From an uncultured Verrucomicrobia subdivision 3 bacterium (GTDB lineage Bacteria > Verrucomicrobiota > Verrucomicrobiia > Limisphaerales > UBA11358), in NCBI GenBank assembly GCA_903827955.1, contig CAIKKJ010000075.1:1-64000 (forward strand): DNA of 64,000 nt, in the 5' to 3' direction. Positions 39,963-50,954 of the stretch are shown here, in pieces. Positions within the stretch are counted from its first letter, which is position 1; each line of letters starts with the position of its first letter. Below the pieces are notes generated by a model that searched no databases, was not told where the DNA came from, and saw only the letters and a program-made list of their open reading frames with translations. Position numbers and translations under genes: made by a program.

Positions 39963-40675
39963 AGCGCAAACGATGGTGGCGGTAGCGAAGGCACGGCAAG
40001 GTCGGCGAGCGCCGGGTCGCTGGCGCAGGCGATCTTCCGCATTTTTTTGACGGCCGCGCCCATGTTGCGCTGGCTGAACAGCGCGGTCCCGGCCACAAAC
40101 GTATCCGCCCCGGCGCGGGCGCATTCGGCGACAGTTTGGTTGTTGATGCCGCCGTCCACCTCGATGCGATAATTCAATTTCCGTTCGCGCCGCCAAGTTT
40201 CCGCCTGCTGGATTTTGGGCAGGCATTCGTGGATAAAACTTTGCCCGCCGAAGCCGGGATTAACAGTCATCACGAGCAGCAAATCAATTTTGTCGAGATA
40301 CGGCGCGGCTTCGGCGATGGCGGTGGGCGGGTTGACGGCGAGACCGACTTTTTTGCCGAGCGATTTTATTTTCCAGAGGAGCTGCGGAACTTTGTCGCCG
40401 AGTTCTACGTGGACGATGATTTGGTCCGCGCCGGCTTTGACAAACGGCTCCAGCAAAATTTCCGGCTTGCCGCACATCAGATGCACGTCGAAGAAAAGTT
40501 TTTTGGCGTGCGGCCGAACGGCGGCGACGACGGCGGGGCCGAAGGAAATGTTCGGCACGAACTGGCCGTCCATGATGTCGAGGTGCAGCCAGTCGGCCCC
40601 GGCGCGTTCGGCGCGTTCAGCCTCCTTGCCAAGGCGGGTGAAGTCGGCGGCGAGCAGTGACGGCGCAATTATCAT
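39959..40675 (-). CDS. rpe: Ribulose-phosphate 3-epimerase
   Basis: IAPSLLAADFTRLGKEAERAERAGADWLHLDIMDGQFVPNISFGP...MTVNPGFGGQSFI...VDGGIN. Confidence 0.97.
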   Translation of the reverse strand: MIIAPSLLAADFTRLGKEAERAERAGADWLHLDIMDGQFVPNISFGPAVVAAVRPHAKKLFFDVHLMCGKPEILLEPFVKAGADQIIVHVELGDKVPQLLWKIKSLGKKVGLAVNPPTAIAEAAPYLDKIDLLLVMTVNPGFGGQSFIHECLPKIQQAETWRRERKLNYRIEVDGGINNQTVAECARAGADTFVAGTALFSQRNMGAAVKKMRKIACASDPALADLAVPSLPPPSFAL

Positions 40676-40731
40676 GGCGCGAGGATAGCGGATGAAGGCT
40701 GGCGGATGGAAGATGGAAAATTTCCGCCGTG

Positions 40732-43700
40732 TTATTTTTTCTTCGCGTCGAGGCTTTTGCGGACGATCCGGGCCAGCGCATGCGGCAGATACGGCTTTTG
40801 CAAATAATTCAAATCCGGGTCAAGCTTGAACCCCTTGCCCAGCGCATCGGCACCGTAGCCGGTGGAAAAAACGACTTTTAAATCCGGCTTCTCCGCCCAC
40901 AGTTTTTCGGCCAGCTCGCGGCCGTTCATGCCGCCGGGCATGATGACATCGGTGAATACGAGCTGGATTTCGTTTTTGTAATCGCGCCAGATTTGCAGGG
41001 CGTTGTTGCCATCTACCGCCTGAAACACGCGGTAGCCGTGGCGGTTTAGCGTGCGGGTGATAATCTCGCGCAAGTCACGCTCGTCCTCGACCACGAGCAC
41101 GGTCTCCGTGCCGCCGAGCGCGCGGAACTGCGTCTCGGTGGCGGCCTCAATCTCCGGTGCGAGCACGGCACTGGCGGGCAGAAAAATATTGAACGTGGTG
41201 CCCTTGCCCATTTCACTATCAATCTCAATCCAACCTTTGTGCTGTTTGACAATGCCATAGACGGTCGCCAAGCCAAGGCCTGTGCCTTTGCCAAGTTCCT
41301 TCGTGGTAAAAAACGGCTCAAAAATGCGCGGCAAATTTTCCGGCGGAATGCCATCGCCCGTGTCGGTGTGGCTCAAACAGACAAATTTTCCCGGCGTGGC
41401 CTCGACGGATTTGCGGATGTGCGCCGTGTCCACGTCGCGCATCGAAATGCGGATTGCCAGCCGTCCGCCCCGCGGCATCGCGTCGCGCGAGTTCACGGAC
41501 AGGTTCAATAAGATCTGTTCCAGCATCGTCGGGTCGGCCTCGACAATCGCCGGCTGGCCGTTGAAATGTATCTGCAACGCGATGTCCTCGCCGAGCAACC
41601 GGCTGAGCATTTCCTTCATGCCGCCAACCACGCGATTCAAATCCAGCGGACGCGGATTGACGATTTGTTTGCGGCCGAACGCCAGCAACTGCCGGGTGAG
41701 ACCAGCGGCGCGTTCGGATGCTTGCTTGATCTGGTTGGCGGAGACGAGCGCCTTCGGCTCCAGCGGCGTCATCGCCAGCAGCGATGCGTGCCCGAGGATG
41801 ATGGTGAGGATGTTGTTGAAATCGTGCGCCACGCCGCCGGCGAGCTGGCCGATGGCCTCCATCTTTTGCGACTGGCGCAATTGCTCTTCCAAGCGTTTAT
41901 GCAGCGTGATGTCGCGGAATAGGCTCAACAGGAGGCGCGGCTTGCCGCCCGCGCTGACGTAGGAATCGGTGACTTCCAAAACCAGCCGGCGGCCATCTTG
42001 CAACACGGCCTGATGCTCCACATTACTACGGGCGATGCAAGCGGTGAAATTAGTGCGGTATTGAAGTAACACCTGTTCCGTGTCCGCATCTGCCGCGTAG
42101 GCCACGCTCAATGGCCGGCCTTCAAGTTTTTCCTGCGGCAGACCTACGAGGCGGCAATACGCGCCGTTCACCGCCACGATACTTCCGTTTTCATCGGTGA
42201 GCCGCATGCCGTCCACGGAATTTTCCCAGACGGAGCGAAACAACGTTTCCGAGCTGCGCAACGCCATCTCCGCCGCATGGCGCTCGCTGACATCGCGGAC
42301 ATGGAACAGCAGTGCCGGGCGGCCCTCAAATTCCACGCGCACCACGCGGCCCTCCACCGGAATGATGTTCCCGTTCGAGGCCACGCTTTCGCTCTCGAAC
42401 CATTTGACTTCGCCGGCGGCGATCTTCACGAGATTTTCCCGTGCGTATTCGCGGCGCGACGGCGGGATGAGCTGCTCGATGGCGTTCTGGCCAATCAAAG
42501 CCTCACGCGGCAATCCATGCAACCGGCAGGCGGCGGCATTCACGTCCAACACATTCGCCTGCAAGTCCTCGACAAAAATTGCATCCGGCGAATTTTCAAA
42601 CAGATCATGGAACCGCTGCTGGCTATGTCGCAATTCTTCCTCGGCGTGCACGCGCTGCAACGCGCCACCGCATTGATCGGCCAGTGTCTGCAACGTCTGC
42701 GCATCGTTAGCGGCAAAACTGTGCGACCGGCGGCTCTGGATGAATAGCACGCCGATGACGCGTTCGCCGTTGCGGATGGGTGCCACCATCGTGGTGCCGA
42801 TTTTCTCGCCGGTTTCCTGCGCCGAAATCACCTCCGCACCCCGGGTGACGACGCGGCGGACAATCGCATTCGCATGCTGCGGCTGGGTTGAGCCGGGGAT
42901 TTCCACTCGTTTGCCGTCAATCGTCGTGATGGTCAGCAGCGAAACCACCTCGTCTTTTTCCGACGAATACAAATCCAACGCGAAATCATCCCAGCGGAAC
43001 AGTTCGTCCGCCGCCTCGCAGATGAACATCGCCGCCTCGGCCGCCGTCGTGACCGCGCTCAACTGGTGGCTTAACTTTCCGAACAGCGCATTGTGGTGCG
43101 CGGCGCGACGGCGCACGGTCACATCCGTGGCCATTGTGAGCGCGGCGAGTTTGCCGTGAAAGGCGAGCGGCGACCAAACGACCTCCATGTCCATCGTCGT
43201 GCCGTCCTTGCGGCGATGACGCCAGACGAGGCCGCTGGCATTCGCGTCCGGCAACGCAGATTTGAGCTGGCCGGCAAACTCACCCGCGCGCAAATCCGCG
43301 AGGCTCATCTTCAAAAATTCATCGCGCGCGTAGCCGTAGTGCTGCACCGCCGCCTCGTTGATCTCCAAAATTTTCAATGTTTCCAGATCGAAGACCCACA
43401 TCGGATGCGGGTTGCCCTGGAACAAAAGCCGGTATTGTTTCTCACTGCGCTTGAGTTCCTCCTGCGTCTCATGGCGCAAGACGCGTTCCGCCGCCTCGGC
43501 CACCGCCCGGCGCACGGCGGACGGCAGACGGTCGCGGTTTTGTTTGAGGACGTAGTCCGTCGCGCCGGCCTTGAGGCTTTCAATGGCCGCGTGTTCACCA
43601 ATGGTGCCGGACATCAGGATGAATGGCAGGAGCGGAAGTTTTTCGCGGACGATTTTCAACGCGTCCAGCCCCGTGAAGTCCGGCAGCTTGTAATCCGAGA

Positions 43701-43890
43701 TGAGCACATCCCATTTCTGCGACTCGAGCGCTGCGAGAAATTCCGCGCGGTTGCTGACCAGCCGGATGTCCGCCGACAGGCTGTCGTGCTCCAGCAAATC
43801 GCGCACCAGCAGCGCGTCGGCCGGGTTGTCTTCCAGATGCAGGATGCGGAGCGTTGGGTTCATTCCGAAAAATTTCTCCAAAACGAGCAA
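40732..43890 (-). CDS. Hybrid sensor histidine kinase/response regulator (REC-PAS-GAF-PAS-PAS-HisKA-HATPase-REC)
   Basis: [13 protein letters not shown]...[72 protein letters not shown]-terminal [23 protein letters not shown]. Confidence 0.93.
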   Translation of the reverse strand: MLVLEKFFGMNPTLRILHLEDNPADALLVRDLLEHDSLSADIRLVSNRAEFLAALESQKWDVLISDYKLPDFTGLDALKIVREKLPLLPFILMSGTIGEHAAIESLKAGATDYVLKQNRDRLPSAVRRAVAEAAERVLRHETQEELKRSEKQYRLLFQGNPHPMWVFDLETLKILEINEAAVQHYGYARDEFLKMSLADLRAGEFAGQLKSALPDANASGLVWRHRRKDGTTMDMEVVWSPLAFHGKLAALTMATDVTVRRRAAHHNALFGKLSHQLSAVTTAAEAAMFICEAADELFRWDDFALDLYSSEKDEVVSLLTITTIDGKRVEIPGSTQPQHANAIVRRVVTRGAEVISAQETGEKIGTTMVAPIRNGERVIGVLFIQSRRSHSFAANDAQTLQTLADQCGGALQRVHAEEELRHSQQRFHDLFENSPDAIFVEDLQANVLDVNAAACRLHGLPREALIGQNAIEQLIPPSRREYARENLVKIAAGEVKWFESESVASNGNIIPVEGRVVRVEFEGRPALLFHVRDVSERHAAEMALRSSETLFRSVWENSVDGMRLTDENGSIVAVNGAYCRLVGLPQEKLEGRPLSVAYAADADTEQVLLQYRTNFTACIARSNVEHQAVLQDGRRLVLEVTDSYVSAGGKPRLLLSLFRDITLHKRLEEQLRQSQKMEAIGQLAGGVAHDFNNILTIILGHASLLAMTPLEPKALVSANQIKQASERAAGLTRQLLAFGRKQIVNPRPLDLNRVVGGMKEMLSRLLGEDIALQIHFNGQPAIVEADPTMLEQILLNLSVNSRDAMPRGGRLAIRISMRDVDTAHIRKSVEATPGKFVCLSHTDTGDGIPPENLPRIFEPFFTTKELGKGTGLGLATVYGIVKQHKGWIEIDSEMGKGTTFNIFLPASAVLAPEIEAATETQFRALGGTETVLVVEDERDLREIITRTLNRHGYRVFQAVDGNNALQIWRDYKNEIQLVFTDVIMPGGMNGRELAEKLWAEKPDLKVVFSTGYGADALGKGFKLDPDLNYLQKPYLPHALARIVRKSLDAKKK

Positions 43891-44033
43891 ATTTCACGCC
43901 GCACACACGGCATCACGGTAAAAGAGCAGCCGGCGACAAAAATGTAAAGAACAGACGGTTTTCCGAGCCAATCCCACGCAGAGCGCCGAAATGGGCGCGT
44001 TCAAGATTGGGACAGAATGAAAGTTTTTAGACG

Positions 44034-44061
44034 TTGACTTCTCCAACGCATCCGCTAGATT
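44034..44061 (+). promoter_or_regulatory. Promoter for rpsT
   Basis: TTGACT-N16-TAGATT. Confidence 0.65.
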
Positions 44062-44091
44062 TTGCGGCCTTTTACGCAACTAGAATAATTT

Positions 44092-44370
44092 ATGCCGAAC
44101 ACGAAGTCAGCCGAACGCCGCATGCGCGGCAGCGCCCGCAAAAACCTGCACAACCGCAGCATCGCCTCCAACCTGCGCCGCGTGGAAAAAGAATTCCGCG
44201 CCGTGGTTGCCGCCGGCAAAAAAGATGAAGCGGTCAAGCTGCTCCCCGGCGTTCATTCCGCCTACGATAAGGCCGTGAAATCCGGCGTCGTCAAGCGCCC
44301 CACCGCCAACCGCAAGAAATCACGTCTAGCGCTCACGCTAGCCGCCAAGCCAGCCGCCGCGAAGAAATAA
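44092..44370 (+). CDS. rpsT: 30S ribosomal protein S20
   Basis: MPNTKSAERRMRGSARKNLHNRSIASNLRRVEKEF...SGVVKRPTANRKKSRLAL. Confidence 0.96.
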   Translation: MPNTKSAERRMRGSARKNLHNRSIASNLRRVEKEFRAVVAAGKKDEAVKLLPGVHSAYDKAVKSGVVKRPTANRKKSRLALTLAAKPAAAKK

Positions 44371-44389
44371 TTTTCCGCAAACGAAAATA

Positions 44390-44426
44390 AAAAGCCGGAG
44401 CAATTTTGCTCCGGCTTTTTTGTTTT
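44390..44426 (+). terminator. Intrinsic terminator after rpsT
   Basis: AAAGCCGGAGCAA-tt-TTGCTCCGGCTTTTTTG stem and T tract. Confidence 0.92.
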
Positions 44427-44447
44427 TCAAAGTTTCGGCAATCTGCC

Positions 44448-46280
44448 TCACGCCTTGACCGGACTCGCTGCTGGAGCCGGAGCGGCGGCTGGCTTCACTT
44501 TCACTTCGATGTAAAGGTCGCGCAGCTGCTTCGGTGAAACCTGACTCGGTGAATCGGTCATCATGCAAGTGCCCTTCGCGGTTTTCGGGAAGGCGATGAC
44601 GTCGCGGATACTAGACGTGCCACACAGAATCGCGATGAGTCGGTCGAAGCCCAGAGCGATGCCGCCGTGCGGGGGCGCACCATATTTGAACGCGTCCAGC
44701 ATGTAGCCGAAACGCAATTTCGTTTCTTCCGGCGGAATGGCGAGCAGTTCCTCGAAGATGGTTTTCTGCACGTCGGGCTGGTGGATACGAATGGAGCCGC
44801 CACCGAGTTCCACGCCGTTCACCACGATGTCGTAGTGCTGGCCGCGAACTTTCTTCGGGTCGGTCTTGAGCAACGGAACGTCCTCGGCCACGGGCGCGGT
44901 GAACGGATGATGGCTGGAATACCAGCGGTTTTGTTCGCGGTCGAAACCAAGCAGCGGAAATTCGATGACCCAGAGAAAATTAAATTGTTTCGGATCAATC
45001 ACCAGCTTGCCCTGCGTCTTCAAAACGTCGGCGCAATACAAACGGATCTTGCCGAGAATTTCGCAGGCGTTGAGCCATTGGTCGGCGGCGAACAAAATCA
45101 AATCGCCTTCCTGAATCGCCAGCTTCTGTGTGAGCGCGGCCTTCTCGGCCTCGCTGAAAAATTTCACGATGGGTGATTTCCATTCCCCGTTTTCCACTTT
45201 GATGAACGCAAGGCCTTTCGCGCCAAAACTCTTGGCGTATTCGGTCATCGTCTCGATCTGGCCTTGCGTCGCGCCGGCCATGCCTTTCGCGTTGAGCGCT
45301 TTCACCACGCCGCCGTTGGCGATGGTGCCGCTGAACACTTTGAACGTGCTCGCTTTGAAATCTTCCGTCATGTCCACCAGCTCCATGCCAAAGCGCGTGT
45401 CGGGCTTATCAATGCCGTAGCGGTTCAGCGCTTCCTCGAAAGAGATGCGCTTAAACGGCGTCGGCACGTCCATGTTCAACGCCGTTTTCCAGACGCGCTT
45501 GAGCAAGCCTTCGATGAGCGGATAAATATCTTCGCGATCAATGAAGCTCATCTCGATATCTACCTGCGTGAACTCGGGCTGGCGATCCGCGCGCAAATCT
45601 TCATCGCGATAGCAGCGGGCGAGTTGGAAATATTTTTCCACGCCGGCGACCATCAAGATTTGTTTGAACTGCTGCGGCGATTGCGGCAACGCATAAAACG
45701 TCCCGGCCTCGCGACGGTTCGGCACAAGAAACTCGCGCGCACCTTCGGGCGTGGACTTGAAGAGCGTCGGCGTTTCGACTTCGAGGAAGCCTTGTTCGTC
45801 CATGTAGCTGCGCGTGGCGATGGCGACTTTGCTGCGGACTTTTAGGTTGCGCGCCATTTCCGGACGGCGCAGGTCGAGATAGCGATACTGCAAACGCAAT
45901 TCCTCGTTCACCTTGCTGGCGACTTCGGGATCGTCCACCGCGAACGGCAGCACTTCCGCCATGTTCAAGACTTCGAACGCGGTGATGCCGACTTCGATTT
46001 CGCCGGTGGGGATTTTAGAATTGTTCGTGCCTTCGGGACGGTGACGCACCTTGCCGGTGAGGCTCACGACGCATTCGCTGCGGAGCGACGCGGCTTGCGT
46101 GAAAAGTTCCGGCGTCAAATCGCTCGGATCAAAAACCGTTTGCGTGCGGCCTTCGCGGTCGCGGATGTCGATGAAGATGAGGCCGCCGAGATCGCGGCGG
46201 GAATGGACCCAACCCGAGAGCGTGACGGTTTGCCCGATGTGAGCCGGGCGCAGTTCGTTGCAATGATGCGTGCGTTTCAT
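44448..46280 (-). CDS. aspS: Aspartyl-tRNA synthetase
   Basis: TVTLSGWVHSRRDLGGLIFIDIRDREGRTQTVF...QSPQQFKQILMVAGVEKYFQLARCYRDEDLRADRQPEFTQVDIEMSF...GIALGFDRLIAI. Confidence 0.97.
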   Translation of the reverse strand: MKRTHHCNELRPAHIGQTVTLSGWVHSRRDLGGLIFIDIRDREGRTQTVFDPSDLTPELFTQAASLRSECVVSLTGKVRHRPEGTNNSKIPTGEIEVGITAFEVLNMAEVLPFAVDDPEVASKVNEELRLQYRYLDLRRPEMARNLKVRSKVAIATRSYMDEQGFLEVETPTLFKSTPEGAREFLVPNRREAGTFYALPQSPQQFKQILMVAGVEKYFQLARCYRDEDLRADRQPEFTQVDIEMSFIDREDIYPLIEGLLKRVWKTALNMDVPTPFKRISFEEALNRYGIDKPDTRFGMELVDMTEDFKASTFKVFSGTIANGGVVKALNAKGMAGATQGQIETMTEYAKSFGAKGLAFIKVENGEWKSPIVKFFSEAEKAALTQKLAIQEGDLILFAADQWLNACEILGKIRLYCADVLKTQGKLVIDPKQFNFLWVIEFPLLGFDREQNRWYSSHHPFTAPVAEDVPLLKTDPKKVRGQHYDIVVNGVELGGGSIRIHQPDVQKTIFEELLAIPPEETKLRFGYMLDAFKYGAPPHGGIALGFDRLIAILCGTSSIRDVIAFPKTAKGTCMMTDSPSQVSPKQLRDLYIEVKVKPAAAPAPAASPVKA

Positions 46281-46375
46281 GAAATTATTCGCCAGAGCGA
46301 ACAGGAATCTTGGCTGGAAACGCCACAGTTTTCAAAGACTTTTTGCGTTCGTCAGCGGGTGCGCGCTAGCCGGCA

Positions 46376-46978
46376 TCATTGCGCCCGGACGCGGATGAAG
46401 ACATTATTGCCGGGCGGCTTGCCGCAGATGACGTCGTTGGTGCCGTTCGGTGCGGCGTTGGTCTGGACGACGGTGAGGGCAAACCAGTTGGTCGAGGCGA
46501 GGTTGGTGTTGTATTCCGGAAAATAGGAAAACGTGTTCGAGCCGGTAAACTTGAGATTCAAATTGGTGCCGACCGCGAACGTGAGAATTTTCGGCGGCAA
46601 CGGCGTGGGCGGGTTCACCATCACGATGCTGCCGTTAAAACCATGAATGCCGCAGTAGTAGAAGCAATCGGAGGCGTTTGCCGGCACCGCGAACGTGACC
46701 GTTCCCGAACTCGTGTTCTCGCCCGTCACGCCGGCTGGAACTGTTCCAAAAACTGTCGCACCAATTCTAAACGGATGGAAACCAGCCGTGTTCACCGCGA
46801 AGGTGTAAGTTTTGCCGCGCTGCAAGGTGATGGTGGGATTTCCGTTCACGCCATTGATCAAGAAGGCGAATTGTGAACCGGGCGTGGTGACGCTGAAATC
46901 CGCCGCCTGCGCTGCGGGCGTAACCGCCGTCAACCACAGCAGGCCAAAGGTGAATAAAATCAGGTTTTTTAATTTCAT
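46376..46978 (-). CDS. Secreted cupredoxin-like protein
   Basis: Signal peptide; ITLQRGKTYTFAVNTAGFHPFRIG...ASDCFYYCGIHGFNGSIVMV, blue-copper-like C..H pattern. Confidence 0.78.
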   Translation of the reverse strand: MKLKNLILFTFGLLWLTAVTPAAQAADFSVTTPGSQFAFLINGVNGNPTITLQRGKTYTFAVNTAGFHPFRIGATVFGTVPAGVTGENTSSGTVTFAVPANASDCFYYCGIHGFNGSIVMVNPPTPLPPKILTFAVGTNLNLKFTGSNTFSYFPEYNTNLASTNWFALTVVQTNAAPNGTNDVICGKPPGNNVFIRVRAQ

Positions 46979-47079
46979 GGTAAAGTAAGGATGCTTTCAT
47001 TTCCGATTTGTTCCAGACAATTTCACCCCCAAATTCCGCGATTGAGTCAGGGGATTTCTTGCGTATCATTCAGCGCTCT

Positions 47080-50000
47080 ATGTCCAGCAGCCGCAGACAA
47101 TATCCGTTTCACCTGATCGAACCCAAGTGGCAGCAAACTTGGGAGCAGCAGCAGGCTTTCCGCGCGTTTAATCCGAACGAGGAAATTCCCGCGAACCATC
47201 CTTTCGCCGTGCGCCATAAGCTTTCCGGCAAAGTTTCCGCCACGCAACTGCCTGAAAAATTTTACATCCTCGACATGTTTCCGTATCCGAGCGGCGCGGG
47301 CTTACACGTCGGGCATCCCGAAGGCTATACAGCCACGGACATTCTCGCGCGCTACCGTCGCGCGTGCGGATTCAACGTGCTGCATCCGATGGGCTGGGAT
47401 TCGTTCGGTTTGCCTGCCGAGCAATACGCCGTCAAGACCGGCCAGCATCCGCGCGTGACGACCGAGGCGAACATCGCCAACTTCACGCGCCAGATCAAGA
47501 GTCTCGGCTTCAGCTACGACTGGTCGCGCGAACTCGCCACGACGGATGTGGAATATTTCAAGTGGACGCAGTGGATTTTCCTAAAGCTTTACAATTCGTG
47601 GTTCAATCCCGAAACGAACAGGGCTGAACCGATTGAAACGCTGAAATTTCCGGCAGAATTGGAATCAACGTCGGTGGGGCGAGCGTCCTCGCGAGCCGAC
47701 GCGTGGGACGGCTCGTCAGTAGCCTCGCCCCACCAAGACCTCGAATCGCGCCGCCGCGCTTATCGCGATTCCAAACGCCTCGCCTATGTCAGCGAAGCGC
47801 CGGTGAACTGGTGTCCTGAACTCGGCACGGTGCTGGCCAATGAGGAAGTCATAGACGGCAAGAGCGAAGTCGGCGGCTTTCCAGTCATCCGCAAGCCGAT
47901 GCGCCAATGGATGCTCCGCATCACCGCCTACGCCGAGAAATTGCTGGCCGACCTCGACACGATTGACTGGAGCGATTCGCTCAAGGAAATGCAGCGGAAC
48001 TGGATTGGGGGCAGCGAAGGCGCGGAAGTAGAATTTCGAGCTGGTGGAAAATATGTTCGGCGCAGCGATAATGCCGAATCAGAATTTCAAATAGGCCCAA
48101 AAATTCCAGTGTTCACAACACGTCCAGACACGTTGTGCGGCGCAACCTATTTGGTCATGTCGCCAGAAAATAAATTGTTGGATGAAATTGTCGAAGACAA
48201 ATGGCCGTTTTGGGCATACGCAGAATTGAAAGGAACGTCATTATTTGGCAAAGAGCCGGCAACGCCAAAGGAAGCTCTGGAATTGTATCGCAAATATGCG
48301 GCTTCAAAGAGCGATTTGGAACGAACTGATCTCAATCGAGAAAAAACAGGCGTGTATATTGGCGAATCAGCGGTTGAACCCATTCGCGAAAACATAATCC
48401 CCATCTTTGTCGCAGATTATGTTTTAGCAAACTACGGGACGGGCGCAATAATGGCTGTTCCAGCCCACGACGAGCGTGATTGGGAATTTGCGAAAAAATA
48501 CCGACTGTCAATTCGCGCGGTCGTCATGCCACCGGACGAATGGCTCATGAACGCGGTCGGTTCACCGCCGGCGGAATGGTTCACTAACGCATTCAAACTT
48601 TTGAACTTGTCAATGGATTCAATGGATTTGCTGACGGCAGCACGGAAGTTATACGAGCGAGACTGCGGTCTTTTCCCTTATCCGTTTGTTGGAACTGGCA
48701 CTGCAATTAATTCCAGTGGGACTGATGATCTCCAAGTTAATGGCTTATCCACCGCCGAAGCCAAAGCGAAAATCACCGCTTGGCTCGAAGAAAAAAAACT
48801 CGGCAAGCGCACCATCAACTACAAATTGCGCGACTGGCTGTTCAGCCGCCAGCGTTACTGGGGCGAACCGTTCCCGATTGTTTGGAAAAAGGACGCCGCC
48901 GGGAATTTGCACCACGAAGCATTGCCGGAAAGTTCGTTGCCACTGTTGCCGCCGTCGCTCGAAGATTACAAGCCCACTGCCGACGGCCAGCCACCGCTCG
49001 CCCGCGCGAAGGATTGGTTGAATCTGCCCGACGGTTCCGTGCGCGAAACGAACACCATGCCGCAGTGGGCCGGCTCGTGCTGGTATTATTTGCGTTACAC
49101 CGATGCGAAGAACGTGCAGTCGTTCGTCGGCAAGGATGCGGACAATTATTGGATGGCCTCGAATGGCAAGGCGGCGGGCGTGGACCTTTACGTCGGCGGC
49201 ACGGAACACGCCGTGTTGCATCTGCTTTACGCGCGGTTCTGGCACAAAGTTTTGTTCGACCTCGGCCACGTTTCGACGCCCGAACCGTTTTACAAACTCG
49301 TCAATCAAGGTCTTATCCTCGGCGAGGATATGCAGAAGATGTCCAAGGCTCGTGGTAATGTGGTGAATCCTGACGCTGTCGTCGAAGAATACGGCGCGGA
49401 TGCGCTCCGGCTTTACGAGATGTTCATGGGGCCGTTGCAGGACACCAAGCCATGGAACACCAAGGGCGTCGAAGGCGTCTATCGTTTCCTCGGCCGCGCG
49501 TGGCGTTTGTTCGTGGACGAGAAAGCGGAAACGGCTTTTGAACAGGCTGAGACTACGACTGAACCGTCCAAGCACGCAGAGTTGCTTGATTTAATTTTAC
49601 TCGATGGCGGCATTACCGACACGGACGCCACGCCCGCGCAACTCAAGACACTCCACGCCTGCATCAAAAAAGTCACTGAGGATTTGGACGGCATGCGCTT
49701 CAACACAGCGATTTCCGCGATGATGGTGTTCATCAACGAGGCGATGACGTGGCAGACGAAGCCGTTGTCGGTGATGAAAACTTTTCTGCAACTGCTCGCG
49801 CCGTTCGCGCCGCACATCGCGGAAGAATTGTGGGCGCGGCTGCATTCCACGTTCGGCCAAACCGCGCCGTCACTGGCTTATGCGGTGTGGCCGAAGTTTG
49901 ATGCGGCTTTGCTCGTCGAAAGCGAGATCGAACTGCCGGTGCAAGTGAATGGCAAGTTCCGTGACACGATCAAGGTGGCGGTGGACGCCGATAACACAGC

Positions 50001-50112
50001 CATCGAGGCGGCGGCGAAAGCTTCGGAAAAAGTCCAAACGTTTATCGCAGGCAAGGCCATCAAGAAAGTCATCATCGTGCCGAAGCGGATGGTGAATTTA
50101 ATTGTCGGCTAA
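47080..50112 (+). CDS. leuS: Leucyl-tRNA synthetase
   Basis: DMFPYPSGAGLHVGHPEGYTATDILARYRR...TTRPDTLCGATYLV...GTGAIMAVPAHDERDWEF...KMSKARGNVVNPD; ATG 47080. Confidence 0.97.
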   Translation: MSSSRRQYPFHLIEPKWQQTWEQQQAFRAFNPNEEIPANHPFAVRHKLSGKVSATQLPEKFYILDMFPYPSGAGLHVGHPEGYTATDILARYRRACGFNVLHPMGWDSFGLPAEQYAVKTGQHPRVTTEANIANFTRQIKSLGFSYDWSRELATTDVEYFKWTQWIFLKLYNSWFNPETNRAEPIETLKFPAELESTSVGRASSRADAWDGSSVASPHQDLESRRRAYRDSKRLAYVSEAPVNWCPELGTVLANEEVIDGKSEVGGFPVIRKPMRQWMLRITAYAEKLLADLDTIDWSDSLKEMQRNWIGGSEGAEVEFRAGGKYVRRSDNAESEFQIGPKIPVFTTRPDTLCGATYLVMSPENKLLDEIVEDKWPFWAYAELKGTSLFGKEPATPKEALELYRKYAASKSDLERTDLNREKTGVYIGESAVEPIRENIIPIFVADYVLANYGTGAIMAVPAHDERDWEFAKKYRLSIRAVVMPPDEWLMNAVGSPPAEWFTNAFKLLNLSMDSMDLLTAARKLYERDCGLFPYPFVGTGTAINSSGTDDLQVNGLSTAEAKAKITAWLEEKKLGKRTINYKLRDWLFSRQRYWGEPFPIVWKKDAAGNLHHEALPESSLPLLPPSLEDYKPTADGQPPLARAKDWLNLPDGSVRETNTMPQWAGSCWYYLRYTDAKNVQSFVGKDADNYWMASNGKAAGVDLYVGGTEHAVLHLLYARFWHKVLFDLGHVSTPEPFYKLVNQGLILGEDMQKMSKARGNVVNPDAVVEEYGADALRLYEMFMGPLQDTKPWNTKGVEGVYRFLGRAWRLFVDEKAETAFEQAETTTEPSKHAELLDLILLDGGITDTDATPAQLKTLHACIKKVTEDLDGMRFNTAISAMMVFINEAMTWQTKPLSVMKTFLQLLAPFAPHIAEELWARLHSTFGQTAPSLAYAVWPKFDAALLVESEIELPVQVNGKFRDTIKVAVDADNTAIEAAAKASEKVQTFIAGKAIKKVIIVPKRMVNLIVG
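47673..47734. repeat. Palindromic element copy 2 (inside leuS)
   Basis: 62 bp: same two 26-nt arms as 25993..26061 around a different 10-nt loop ACGCGTGGGA. Confidence 0.95.
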
Positions 50113-50145
50113 AACTTGGTTGAACGGTGAAAGTGTGGATGAAGG

Positions 50146-50174
50146 TTGAATTGCACCGGGCAACCTTCTAGTGT
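50146..50174 (+). promoter_or_regulatory. Candidate promoter for wzz-like gene
   Basis: TTGAAT-N17-TAGTGT, 15 nt before the ATG. Confidence 0.45.
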
Positions 50175-50189
50175 GAACTAGAAATTCCC

Positions 50190-50864
50190 ATGAGCAACCC
50201 GCCCATCATCCAAGGTTCACCAGTGCTTCAGTCCGACCCGCCGTTACGCGGGGCGGTGGCACTCGGTCTCACAGTTTTTCTGATCGTGATGATCATCAGC
50301 ACCGCGATCACCTTTGTTTTGCCGGAGTCGTATTCCAGCACGGCGCGAATCAAGGTGGAAATCACGCCGGCGAATCGCGGCCCTAATTTTCTTCAAACCG
50401 AATTTGAAGTCATCCAGTCACAAATCGTGTTGAGCAATGTGGTCCGGCAGTTGAACTTGAACGATTATTGGGGGAAGAAATATTTCAACGGCGAAACCCT
50501 CAAGACCACCGAGTCTTTGCAAATCTTGAAAGCCCGATTGAGCTTGGAAAGTGTTCGTGGCGCCGACCTCATCGCCATCACCGCTTTCAGTGACGACCGG
50601 CGGGAAGCCGCCCAAATCGCCAACGCCATTGCCACCGCCTACCAGAATTTTTGCAGCGAACGACAAAAGGCCGATGGCGCGAAGCCGCTTGATCCACGCA
50701 TCATCGCTGATGCGATGGTAATCTTCGTCGACCCCGCTGAACCGGCTTCCAAGCCGTGCAAACCAAACAAACCACTGAACCTCGCGCTCGGTGCGATAGC
50801 GGGCGCTGGTCTCGGTGCCATGGCCGGTGGTTTGCTGCTGCTGTTTCGGCGCGGACAAAGATAA
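50190..50864 (+). CDS. Wzz/chain-length determinant N-terminal domain protein
   Basis: TM segment LGLTVFLIVMIISTAITFVLPESYSSTARIKVE...second TM near C-terminus. Confidence 0.75.
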   Translation: MSNPPIIQGSPVLQSDPPLRGAVALGLTVFLIVMIISTAITFVLPESYSSTARIKVEITPANRGPNFLQTEFEVIQSQIVLSNVVRQLNLNDYWGKKYFNGETLKTTESLQILKARLSLESVRGADLIAITAFSDDRREAAQIANAIATAYQNFCSERQKADGAKPLDPRIIADAMVIFVDPAEPASKPCKPNKPLNLALGAIAGAGLGAMAGGLLLLFRRGQR

Positions 50865-50954
50865 TTCTGCGAAGTTGCTGTTAGCTGAATTGTCAGAATT
50901 AAAAATCAGCCAACCCAATTTTGAAAACCTGGTCAACTCTGTCCAAGCCTTCGG

